The notes beneath the pieces are model-generated. The model worked only from the letters and a program-made list of their open reading frames with translations, was not told the DNA's origin and ran no database searches. The position numbers were made by a program, and so were the translations under genes. Source: Aeromonas sanarellii (lineage in GTDB: Bacteria > Pseudomonadota > Gammaproteobacteria > Enterobacterales > Aeromonadaceae). From it: a DNA stretch of 40,185 bases. The DNA lies in assembly GCF_000820085.1 (NCBI RefSeq), contig NZ_CDBN01000078.1, positions 1 to 40,185 of the forward strand. The letters run 5' to 3'. Positions 17,373 to 25,064 of this stretch are shown piece by piece (the first letter of the stretch is position 1; the number at the start of each line of letters is the position of its first letter).

Positions 17373-18305
17373 TCATCGGGGGGCGTCCATCTCCCGGGCC
17401 AGCTGCAGGATCCGCTGGCGGAACCAGCGCAGGGCGGGATCGCCCCCCAGGGGGCCATACCACACCAGGCTGTGGGTGACGGCGCCGTAATCGAAGGGGA
17501 CGGGGCGGCTCGCCAGCCCCTGGGGCGCGGCCTGATCGGCCCAGCCCTCGATGGCGGTGAGGATGAGATCGCTCTGGCGCAGCAGGGCCGCGGCGCTGCC
17601 AAAATCCGGCAGGGTGGCGGCGATCTGCCGGCGCACCTGCAACTGGGCCAGGCTCTGCTCGAAGAAGGGGTCGGCCAGCTCGTTGTCGCGGATGGCGATG
17701 TGGCGCCAGCTCAGGTAGGCGTCGAGATCCCAGTGCCCGGCCAGCGCCGGGTGATCGTCCCGCAGCAGGCAGACCAGCCTGTCCTCCCTCAGGGTCTCCC
17801 ACACCAGACCGGGTTGGCCTGGGCCGGGCTGGCTCTGGTCGTGGGGCAGGATCACGAAGTCCAGCTTGCCCGCCGCCAAGGCCGCCAGTCCCTGCTCCTC
17901 CTTGTTTCTGATGACGGGCACCAGCCCGGGCACCTCCTGCATCAATTTCCCCAGCACGGGCCCCATGGGCCAGATCATGCTGCTTTCGCGCATGGCGAGG
18001 GTCAGCTCCCCCTGCCAGCTGGCCGGTGCAAACCCCTCCTGGCCGGTGAGGCCGTTCAGCTCTCCCAGCAGGCGGCGCAGGCCGGGCCCGATCCGCTCGG
18101 CAAAGGGGGTGGGCAGGAGTTGGTTGCCCTGGCGGTAGAGCAACTGATCCCCGAGCAGCTCCCTGAGCTGGTTGAGGGTCTTGCTGACGGTGGAGGGTGT
18201 GGTGCAGAGGCGCTCGGCGCTGCGAGTGACGCTCCGGCTGTCCAGCAGCAGGTGCAGGGTGACCAGGTGGCGGCCGCCGAGACGGGAGAGGGAGATCAGA
18301 TCCAT
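17373..18305 (-). CDS. LysR-family transcriptional regulator
   Basis: This is a LysR-type DNA-binding regulator of 310 residues. The N-terminal HTH spans about residues 5-65 (LHLLLDSRSVTRSAERLCTTPSTVSKTLNQLRELLGDQLL), and the periplasmic-binding-protein-like effector domain follows. ATG 18305 is preceded on the - strand by GGAGG at a spacing of 5, a strong site. It lies downstream of tyrB on the same strand but behind a terminator, so it is a separate unit. The adjacent divergent target that many LysR genes have is missing: the next gene upstream is tyrB in the same direction. Effector and targets cannot be read from the sequence. Confidence 0.88.
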   Translation of the reverse strand: MDLISLSRLGGRHLVTLHLLLDSRSVTRSAERLCTTPSTVSKTLNQLRELLGDQLLYRQGNQLLPTPFAERIGPGLRRLLGELNGLTGQEGFAPASWQGELTLAMRESSMIWPMGPVLGKLMQEVPGLVPVIRNKEEQGLAALAAGKLDFVILPHDQSQPGPGQPGLVWETLREDRLVCLLRDDHPALAGHWDLDAYLSWRHIAIRDNELADPFFEQSLAQLQVRRQIAATLPDFGSAAALLRQSDLILTAIEGWADQAAPQGLASRPVPFDYGAVTHSLVWYGPLGGDPALRWFRQRILQLAREMDAPR

Positions 18306-18333
18306 GGCACCTCCGGACAGGATGGCAAGGGAG

Positions 18334-18362
18334 AAACAAAAAGCCCCGCCTGAGCGGGGCTT
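18334..18362 (-). terminator. Intrinsic terminator of tyrB
   Basis: The stem AAGCCCCGC (18341-18349) pairs with GCGGGGCTT (18354-18362). On the - strand it runs into TTTTTGTTT. It lies just past the tyrB stop and upstream of the lysR start. Confidence 0.87.
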
Positions 18363-18369
18363 GCGGGGA

Positions 18370-19566
18370 TCACCCCTTGAGCACGGCGGCCATGGCGTCG
18401 GCCACGTAGTCCACGTTGCGGCTGTTGAGGCCCGCCACGCACATGCGGCCTGAGCGCACCAGGTAGACGGCGAACTCCTCGCGCAGGCGGTCCACCTGCT
18501 CCGGCGTGAAGCCGGTGTAGCTGAACATGCCGCGCTGGTTGATGAAGTAGCCGAAGTCGCGGCCCGGCACCTTGGCGCAGAGCACCTCGTAGAGCTTCTG
18601 GCGCATGGCCTTGATGCGGGTGCGCATCTCGGTCACCTCGCCGACCCAGAGGGCGTGCAGTTCGGGCTGGCTCATCACCGCCGCGGTGATCTGGCCGCCG
18701 TGGGTGGGGGGGCTGGAGTAGTTGCGGCGCACGGTGGCCTTCATCTGGCCCAGCACCCGGCCCGCCTCTTCGGCATCCTGGCAGATGACCGACAGGCCGC
18801 CGCAGCGCTCGCCGTAGAAGGAGAGGTTCTTGGAGAAGGAGTTGCTGACGAAGAAGCTGACCCCCGCATCGACCATGGCGCGGATGGCGTAGGCATCCTC
18901 CTCCAGGCCGTCGCCGAAGCCCTGATAGGCGATATCCATAAAGGGGATGAGGTTCTTCTCGACCACCAGCGTGATGACCCTGTCCCACTGGGCGCGGGAG
19001 AGATCCACCCCGGTCGGGTTGTGACAGCAGGGGTGCAGCAGCACTATGCTCTTGGCCGGCAGTTGGCTCAGGCAGTCGATCATGGCGTCAAACTGCACGC
19101 CGCCGGTGGCCGCGTCGTAGTAGGGATAGTCGTGCACCTTGATGCCGGCCCCCTCGAACATCGCCTTGTGGTTGTCCCAAGTGGGGTTGCTGACCCAGAC
19201 CTCGGAGGTCGGGAAGTAGCGCTTGAGCAGATCTGCGCCGATCTTCAAGGCGCCTGAGCCCCCTATGGTCTGGATGGTGGCGATGCGACCGGCCTTGACC
19301 GCCTCATGGTCGGCGCCAAACAACAGGTGCTGCACCGCGGTGCGGTAGTTGGCGGCCCCTTCCATCGGCTGGTAGGGGCGCGGGGCCGGGGCGGCGGCAC
19401 GGGCGGCTTCGGCCTGCTGTACCGAGGCCAGCAGCGGGATGCGTCCCTGCTCGTCGTAATAGAGGCCGATCCCCAGGTTCACCTTCTGCTCGCGGGCATC
19501 TTTGTGGAAGGTCTCGACTAGCGTCAGTATGGGGTCGCCAGCATAGGCATCGACGTGTTCAAACAT
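18370..19566 (-). CDS. tyrB: Aromatic amino acid aminotransferase TyrB
   Basis: This is a PLP-dependent class I aminotransferase of 398 residues. It makes tyrosine and phenylalanine from their keto acids with glutamate, and usually also acts on aspartate and leucine. The start [16 protein letters not shown] and the [11 protein letters not shown] stretch match TyrB rather than AspC. The PLP lysine is Lys246 (SNSFSKNLS), with Asp211 and Tyr214 (DIAYQGF) and the substrate arginine in [11 protein letters not shown] start at ATG 19566, which has AAGGA six bases upstream. The frame is open for 60 codons further up but without family resemblance. The divergent neighbour is the cellulose operon, 390 bases away. 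A TyrR site would be expected upstream, but none was clear. Confidence 0.92.
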   Translation of the reverse strand: MFEHVDAYAGDPILTLVETFHKDAREQKVNLGIGLYYDEQGRIPLLASVQQAEAARAAAPAPRPYQPMEGAANYRTAVQHLLFGADHEAVKAGRIATIQTIGGSGALKIGADLLKRYFPTSEVWVSNPTWDNHKAMFEGAGIKVHDYPYYDAATGGVQFDAMIDCLSQLPAKSIVLLHPCCHNPTGVDLSRAQWDRVITLVVEKNLIPFMDIAYQGFGDGLEEDAYAIRAMVDAGVSFFVSNSFSKNLSFYGERCGGLSVICQDAEEAGRVLGQMKATVRRNYSSPPTHGGQITAAVMSQPELHALWVGEVTEMRTRIKAMRQKLYEVLCAKVPGRDFGYFINQRGMFSYTGFTPEQVDRLREEFAVYLVRSGRMCVAGLNSRNVDYVADAMAAVLKG

Positions 19567-19956
19567 GGGGGGTCCTTGAGGTTGACTGTCCAATTCGACC
19601 GGCCTGGGGCCGGGGCCGTTATCATGGCGCAATCCGGAGGTGGCCTCAAGCTGTTCGAGATGGCGACAAGGGTGACAGCCTCTGTCGTAGCGGGTTCCCC
19701 TTCGAGCCCCATGGTGCGCGCCAGCGCGGCCGGTCATCCCCCCCATTTTGGCGGTGCGGGGTGCCTTTTATGGGGTCGCTTGGGTAACATTGGGCACGTA
19801 TGGCACTAAAACGTGCGCATCACCCGGTTGTCTGTCCTTGATCCGGTGCCACTCGAGGCGAATCATTCGTTGCATAATAGGCCGACTATCATTCAACCGT
19901 TGCAGTGTGCCCGGGTTCCCAGGCGGGGGCCCAAGATAACAGGTGACCCATCGCCG
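19567..19956. other. Divergent promoter region between tyrB and bcsG
   Basis: This is a 390-base gap with no supported gene. It must hold the promoters for tyrB (-) and the bcs operon (+). I looked for BcsF, a second GEMM riboswitch core (GACGCAAAGCC on either strand) and a TyrR box, and found none. A weak inverted repeat, GCACGT (19794-19799) and ACGTGC (19811-19816), is present. The region from 19860 to 19900 is AT-richer, with TTGCATAATAGG, and may hold the bcs promoter. Confidence 0.55.
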
Positions 19957-21603
19957 ATGACCCAACACGTCTCTGACTCCGCTTCTCCCTGGCTGGACTG
20001 GCACGGCCTGGGCGGCTGGAATATCTATTTTCTCGCCAAGTTTGCCCTGCTCTGGGGGGGCTATCTCAACTTCCATCCCCTGATCAACCTGGTGTTCGCC
20101 GCCTTCCTGATCTTTCCCCTGTCCCGGGCGGGGTGGCGCCGTGTCAGGCACTGGCTGGCGCTGCCCATGGGGGTGGGGATCTTCTACCACGACACCTGGC
20201 TGCCGGGGATGGAGAGCATTCTCGATCAGGGCAGCCAGGTCTTCTCCTTCACCCTGGACTACTGGCTGGAGCTGCTCGGGCGCTTCATCAACTGGGAGAT
20301 GGTCGGCGCCGGCTTCGTGATGCTGACCCTCTACCTCTTTATCGCCCAGTGGCTGCGCTTCACCCCCTGGATCCTGCTGGCCCTGCTCTGGCTGTGGCTC
20401 TCGCCCCTGATAGGCGATCCCTTTGCCTCCCGGACGGCGGTGGCATCGGGCGGGACATCGGCTTCCCGGCCCGTGCCCGACCGGGGCGAGGTGTCGATGG
20501 AAGAGCAGCTGGATCAGAGCGCCCCACCGACCAACGAGAACCTCAACGCCTATCTCGATGATTTCTATCGGGAGGAGCAGGATCGCCTGGTGCGCTTCCC
20601 GGACGCCCTGCCCGCACAGGCGGCGCCCTTCGATGTGCTCATCATCAACATCTGCTCCCTGGCCTGGCGCGACGTGGAGGCGAGCGGCCTGACCGGGCAC
20701 CCGGTCTGGCGCCATTTCGACATCCGTTTCAACCGCTTCAACTCCGCCACCTCCTACAGCGGCCCGGGCACCATTCGCCTGTTGCGGGCCAGTTGCGGGC
20801 AGACCAGCCACCAGGGCCTCTATGTGACGGCCCCCAGCCAGTGCCTGCTGTTCGAGAACCTGGCCCGGCTCGGCTTTGCCAAGCAGGTCGCCATGGATCA
20901 CTCGGGGGCGTTCGGCAACTACCTGACGGGGCTGCAGCAGTATGCCGGGCTGGACGTCCCTCCCATGGACAAGCAGGGGCTGGCCCACGACCTCGCCTCC
21001 TTCGATGGGGAGCCCATCTATCGCGGGGACGCCCTGTTCGGGCGCTGGCTGAACGAGCGGACACAGAGCCAGGCGGCGCGCAACCTGACCTTCTTCAACC
21101 TCATCGCCCTGCACGATGGCAACCGCTACGCGGCCAGCCGCCAGATAGCCCCCTACAAGGCCAGGCTCAAGACCCTGCTGGATCAGCTGGACGACTTCAT
21201 GACGACGCTCGAGCAATCCGGCCGCAAGGTGGCCGTGGTGGTGGTGCCTGAGCACGGTGCCGCACTCACCGGGGACAAGATGCAGATGCCGGGGCTGAGG
21301 GACATTCCCAGCCCGAGCATCACCCAGGTGCCGGTGGGGGTAGCCCTGCTCGGCACCAGGGCGCCCCATGAGGCGACGCGCATCATCGACACCCCCAGCA
21401 GTTTCCTGGCGGTCTCCGAGCTGGTCTCCCGGCTGGTGAGCGGCGACCTCTTCGGCAGCGAGCGCATCGACTGGGACGCCCTGCTGGGCGACCTGCCGCA
21501 GACGCCCGCGGTGTCGGAAAACCAGGGCTCGATCGTGATCGAGTACCAGAACCAGTACCACATCAAGCTGGGGCAGGGGGACTGGGTCCCCTATCCCCAG
21601 TGA
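19957..21603 (+). CDS. bcsG: Cellulose phosphoethanolamine transferase BcsG
   Basis: This is an inner-membrane enzyme that transfers phosphoethanolamine from phospholipid to nascent cellulose. It has 548 residues, against about 559 in E. coli. Four or five membrane spans occupy about residues 20-150 (GGWNIYFLAKFALLWGGYLNF, FYHDTWLPG), and the periplasmic catalytic domain follows. The metal-site residues match the E. coli numbering with a constant offset of ten: Cys233 (INICSLAWRD), the nucleophile Ser268 (SYSGPGTIRLLRASCGQTSH) and Glu432-His433 (VPEHGAALTGD). ATG 19957 is chosen because the family N-terminus starts there. AGGTGA lies about 10 bases upstream. It is the first gene of the operon, 10 bases before bcsR. 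In E. coli bcsG sits instead in the divergent bcsEFG unit. Confidence 0.93.
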   Translation: MTQHVSDSASPWLDWHGLGGWNIYFLAKFALLWGGYLNFHPLINLVFAAFLIFPLSRAGWRRVRHWLALPMGVGIFYHDTWLPGMESILDQGSQVFSFTLDYWLELLGRFINWEMVGAGFVMLTLYLFIAQWLRFTPWILLALLWLWLSPLIGDPFASRTAVASGGTSASRPVPDRGEVSMEEQLDQSAPPTNENLNAYLDDFYREEQDRLVRFPDALPAQAAPFDVLIINICSLAWRDVEASGLTGHPVWRHFDIRFNRFNSATSYSGPGTIRLLRASCGQTSHQGLYVTAPSQCLLFENLARLGFAKQVAMDHSGAFGNYLTGLQQYAGLDVPPMDKQGLAHDLASFDGEPIYRGDALFGRWLNERTQSQAARNLTFFNLIALHDGNRYAASRQIAPYKARLKTLLDQLDDFMTTLEQSGRKVAVVVVPEHGAALTGDKMQMPGLRDIPSPSITQVPVGVALLGTRAPHEATRIIDTPSSFLAVSELVSRLVSGDLFGSERIDWDALLGDLPQTPAVSENQGSIVIEYQNQYHIKLGQGDWVPYPQ

Positions 21604-21613
21604 GGAGGCGACG

Positions 21614-21838
21614 ATGCAGCGCGCGTGGCGGCAAGGGGCGCCGGCCCCCTTCGGTGTGCCGGTGGAGGGGCGAGTGGTGAACGACGTGGTCATGGTCCAG
21701 CAGGCCTTCGGCGTCAGCCTCGCCTACCAGGACATCGCGTTCCGGGAGCGGCTGAAGGCCCTGCGCGAGCGCTTCCCGCTGCTGGCTGAGCTGGAGCCGA
21801 GGGGACCGGCAGGATCGGAGAAGGGGAGGTCTGCATGA
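21614..21838 (+). CDS. bcsR: Cellulose synthase accessory protein BcsR
   Basis: This is a small cytoplasmic regulator of 74 residues. In E. coli, BcsR (62 residues) pairs with BcsQ and is needed to assemble the cellulose secretion complex. The core is recognisable: NDVVMVQQAFGVSLAYQDI and ERLKALRERFPLLAELE, with the conserved PLLAE ending. The N-terminus is about ten residues longer and basic, and the C-terminus is extended. A strong AGGAGG at 21603-21608 precedes ATG 21614. Its TGA overlaps the bcsQ ATG by four bases. Position between bcsG and bcsQ supports the call. It is short and easily missed by annotation. Confidence 0.85.
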   Translation: MQRAWRQGAPAPFGVPVEGRVVNDVVMVQQAFGVSLAYQDIAFRERLKALRERFPLLAELEPRGPAGSEKGRSA

Positions 21839-22503
21839 ATCTTGTCGCGCTGCAGGGGATCCGCGGTGGCGTGGGGACCACCTCCATCGTCGCCGGTCTG
21901 GCGCTGGCGGCCCGGGAGCAGGGGGCCAGGGTGCTGGCGGTGGATCTCTGCGAGGACAACCTGCTCGGCATCCACCTGGGCCTGCCCCATGACCACCCCG
22001 GAGGCTGGAGCCGGCTGACCAGCCCGGCGCTGGAGTGGTCAGGAGCCCTCCATCGCTACGAGGAGGGACTGGATCTGCTGCCCCATGGCGGCGTGACGGG
22101 GGCCTTCGCAGGCCCCTGGCTGGAGGCCATCCCGGGTTATGACCTGGTGCTGCTGGATCTGCCCATGGGGCCGGTGCCCGAGCTGCCTTGCCGGCGGCTG
22201 CTGGTGGTCAACGCCGACGCCAACTGCCATGTGCGGCTTCACCGGCACCGCTGGGCGGCCGACGAGCGCCTGCTGGTGACCCAGTTCACCAGCCACCGCG
22301 CCCTGCAGCAGGATCTGCTGGATCTCTGGCAGGCGGGCGGATTGCCCCTGCTCACCCTTCGCCTGCACCGGGACGAGGCGATGGCCGAGGCCATGGCCGC
22401 CAAGCAGCCGGTCGGCCGCCATGCCCCCGCCAGCCTGATCGCCCACGAGCTGGCGGCCCTGGCGAGCTGGTGCCTGGGCACCGGGGACGCCGGCCCATGC
22501 TGA
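21835..22503 (+). CDS. bcsQ: Cellulose biosynthesis MinD-like ATPase BcsQ
   Basis: This is a cytoplasmic SIMIBI/MinD-type ATPase of 222 residues that helps place and assemble the cellulose synthase complex at the pole. The P-loop is GIRGGVGTTS at 8-17. It lacks the usual lysine of GKT, as E. coli BcsQ does. Other shared stretches are VDLCEDNLLGIHLGLP, VLLDLPMG, VVNADANCHVRLHRHR and HRDEAMAEAMAAKQPVG. It is shorter than the E. coli protein (about 250). ATG 21835 overlaps the bcsR stop (ATGA) and has GGAGG before it. Its stop overlaps the bcsA start by seven bases. Confidence 0.92.
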   Translation: MNLVALQGIRGGVGTTSIVAGLALAAREQGARVLAVDLCEDNLLGIHLGLPHDHPGGWSRLTSPALEWSGALHRYEEGLDLLPHGGVTGAFAGPWLEAIPGYDLVLLDLPMGPVPELPCRRLLVVNADANCHVRLHRHRWAADERLLVTQFTSHRALQQDLLDLWQAGGLPLLTLRLHRDEAMAEAMAAKQPVGRHAPASLIAHELAALASWCLGTGDAGPC

Positions 22504-25064
22504 TCCGGCTGCTGGCGCCGACGGCGGGCCTCTGGTGCTCCCAGCGCTATCGCGGGCTGCGCGCCCGGGGCGCCTCCCGCTGGGGGGCCGCCGGGCTGAC
22601 CCTGGGCTGGCTGCTGGCCTGGGCCCTCTTCCCTCTGGAGCGCCACGGCTGGCAGTGGGTGCTGGGCCATGCCCGGGATCTCTATCCCCAGCTGACACAT
22701 CCCAGGGCCGGGGACCCGCTGCGCATCCTGTTGCAGAGCCTCTGGATGATAGTGCGCCGTCCCGTGCCCATCCCCCTGCGCTGGCCCGCCTCCTGGCAAC
22801 GGGCCTGGCACCGGGGCACCCAGGCCCTCGGCGCCTTCCTGATCCGCCAGGAGGAGAAGGGGCTGGCGGCGGCCAGGGCAACCCCCAGGGAGGCGCGCTG
22901 GAAGAGCGTGCTGCTCTGCGCGGTGGCCGGCGCCCTCTCCCTGCTCTGCATCACCCAGCCATTCACCCTGGAGGCCCAGCTGGTGTTCGTCATCATGCTG
23001 ATGGGGATGGCCTTCATCCTGCGCGCCGTGCCGGGCCGCTACCCCATGCTGATGATGATGGTGCTCTCCCTCACCGTCTCCTGCCGCTACATCTGGTGGC
23101 GCTACACCTCCACCCTGGACTGGTTCGACCCCGTCAGCCTGGCCTGCGGCCTGCTGCTGCTGGCCGCCGAGACCTATGCCTGGGTAGTGCTGCTGCTCGG
23201 CTACTGGCAGACGGCCTGGCCCCTGCACCGTCCGCCGGCGCCGCTGCCGGCGGACCCGGCCCAGTGGCCCAGGGTGGATCTGATGATCCCCACCTACAAC
23301 GAGGATCTCGCCATCGTCAAGGGCACTGTCTACGCCGCCATGGGGCTCGACTGGCCCGCCGACAGGCTCACCATCTGGCTGCTCGACGACGGGGGTCGGG
23401 AGTCGTTTCGTGACTTCGCCGAAGAGGCTGGGATCCGCTATGTGGCGCGGCCGACCCACGAGCACGCCAAGGCGGGCAACATCAATCACGCCCTCAAGAT
23501 GGCCACCGGGGATCTGGTCGCCATCTTCGACTGCGACCACCTGCCGACCCGCTCCTTCCTGCAGATGACGGTGGGCTGGTTCTACCGGGATCCCAGGCTG
23601 GGGGTGGTGCAGACCCCCCACCACTTCTTTTCGGCCGATCCGTTCGAGCACAACCTGCAGCAGTTTCGCAAGATGCCGAACGAGGGGGCCCTCTTCTACG
23701 GCCTGGTGCAGGATGGCAACGACATGTGGGACGCCAGCTTCTTCTGCGGCTCCTGCGCCGTCATCAAGCGCTCGGCCCTGGACGAGATCGGCGGCATCGC
23801 GGTGGAGACGGTCACCGAGGATGCCCACACCTCGTTGCGGCTGCACCGCCTGGGCTACACCTCCGCCTATATCCGGATCCCGCTGGCGGCGGGGCTCGCC
23901 ACCGAGAGCCTCTCGGCCCACATCGGCCAGCGCATCCGCTGGGCGCGCGGCATGGTGCAGATCCTGCGCCTGGACAACCCCCTGTTCGGCAAGGGGCTGA
24001 ACCTGGGGCAGCGGCTCTGCTACTTCAACGCCATGCTGCACTTCCTCTCGGGCATACCGCGCCTCATCTTCCTGACGGCGCCGCTCGCCTTCCTGATCCT
24101 GCACGCCTACATCATCTATGCGCCGGCGGCGGCCATCGCCCTCTACATGCTGCCGCACATCGTCCACAGCGCCCTGACCAACTCCCGGCTGCAGGGCAAG
24201 GTGCGCCACTCCTTCTGGGGGGAGGTCTACGAGACGGTGCTGGCCTGGTACATAGCTAGGCCGACCACGGTGGCGCTGTTTGCCCCCCACAAGGGCAAGT
24301 TCAACGTCACCGCCAAGGGGGGCATGACGGAGGAGGTGTTCCTGGATCTGGCGGTCTCCCGGCCCTATCTGCTGCTGATCCTGCTCAACCTGTGCGGGCT
24401 GGGGTTCGGCATCTGGCGCATCGCCACCGGTCCGGCGGACGAGGTGCCGACCCTGATCCTCAGCATGCTCTGGGCCCTCTACAACATGACCATACTGGGC
24501 GGGGCCCTGGCGGTGGCGTTCGAGTCGCGCCAGGTGCGCGCCAACCCCAGGGTGGAGATGGTGATGCCGGCGGCCATCAAGCTGGCCAACGGCCACCTCT
24601 ACCCCTGCACCGTCAAGGACTACTCCAACGGCGGGGTCGGCATCCTGCTCGAGACGCCTCTGCCCCTGGCCGACAAGGAGCGGGTCTGGCTGCTGCTGCG
24701 CCATGACCAGCGGGAGCAGGCGTTCGCCGCCAAGGTGCAGCGGGTGTTCGGCCGCAAGCTGGGGCTGGAGCTGGAACCCATGGCGCAGGCGCAGCACGTC
24801 GCCTTCATCCAGTGCACCTTCGCCCGGGCCGACACCTGGTCCCTGTGGCAGCAGCGTCTGGGCAAGGATCGCCCGCTCCACAGCCTGCTCGACATCACGC
24901 TGCTGGGGTGGGGCGCCTACTGGCGGCTGGCCCGAACCTCGCCTATCGGCTTTGTTTGTATCCTCCTCGAGAAGCTGGCTCGCTGGCTGCTCTCCTTCGT
25001 TCCTCGTCGCGTCTCGCCGGATTTCCGGTCAGGGGCTCCGACCACACAGACAGTGAAAGGATGA
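22497..25064 (+). CDS. bcsA: Cellulose synthase catalytic subunit BcsA
   Basis: This is the inner-membrane GT2 synthase that polymerises UDP-glucose into beta-1,4-glucan and pushes the chain through its own channel. It has 855 residues. The catalytic motifs are intact: DDG at 297-299, DCD at 345-347, TED at 440-442 and QRIRW at 478-482. The C-terminal PilZ domain that binds c-di-GMP is also intact: RANPR (RxxxR) at 681-685 and DYSNGG (DxSxxG) at 708-713. About eight membrane spans surround the GT domain. ATG 22497 overlaps the bcsQ stop and matches the E. coli N-terminus. A frame open upstream to 22188 lies inside bcsQ. The product should be activated by c-di-GMP. Confidence 0.96.
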   Translation: MLIRLLAPTAGLWCSQRYRGLRARGASRWGAAGLTLGWLLAWALFPLERHGWQWVLGHARDLYPQLTHPRAGDPLRILLQSLWMIVRRPVPIPLRWPASWQRAWHRGTQALGAFLIRQEEKGLAAARATPREARWKSVLLCAVAGALSLLCITQPFTLEAQLVFVIMLMGMAFILRAVPGRYPMLMMMVLSLTVSCRYIWWRYTSTLDWFDPVSLACGLLLLAAETYAWVVLLLGYWQTAWPLHRPPAPLPADPAQWPRVDLMIPTYNEDLAIVKGTVYAAMGLDWPADRLTIWLLDDGGRESFRDFAEEAGIRYVARPTHEHAKAGNINHALKMATGDLVAIFDCDHLPTRSFLQMTVGWFYRDPRLGVVQTPHHFFSADPFEHNLQQFRKMPNEGALFYGLVQDGNDMWDASFFCGSCAVIKRSALDEIGGIAVETVTEDAHTSLRLHRLGYTSAYIRIPLAAGLATESLSAHIGQRIRWARGMVQILRLDNPLFGKGLNLGQRLCYFNAMLHFLSGIPRLIFLTAPLAFLILHAYIIYAPAAAIALYMLPHIVHSALTNSRLQGKVRHSFWGEVYETVLAWYIARPTTVALFAPHKGKFNVTAKGGMTEEVFLDLAVSRPYLLLILLNLCGLGFGIWRIATGPADEVPTLILSMLWALYNMTILGGALAVAFESRQVRANPRVEMVMPAAIKLANGHLYPCTVKDYSNGGVGILLETPLPLADKERVWLLLRHDQREQAFAAKVQRVFGRKLGLELEPMAQAQHVAFIQCTFARADTWSLWQQRLGKDRPLHSLLDITLLGWGAYWRLARTSPIGFVCILLEKLARWLLSFVPRRVSPDFRSGAPTTQTVKG

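Noticed and set aside
19567..19746. Upstream extension of tyrB by 60 codons
   Set aside because: The extension shows no similarity to aminotransferases. ATG 19566 has a good AAGGA site and matches the TyrB N-terminus.
19567..19956. A second c-di-GMP riboswitch or a small bcsF upstream of bcsG
   Set aside because: No GACGCAAAGCC core is found on either strand, and none of the short frames has the BcsF single-span pattern.
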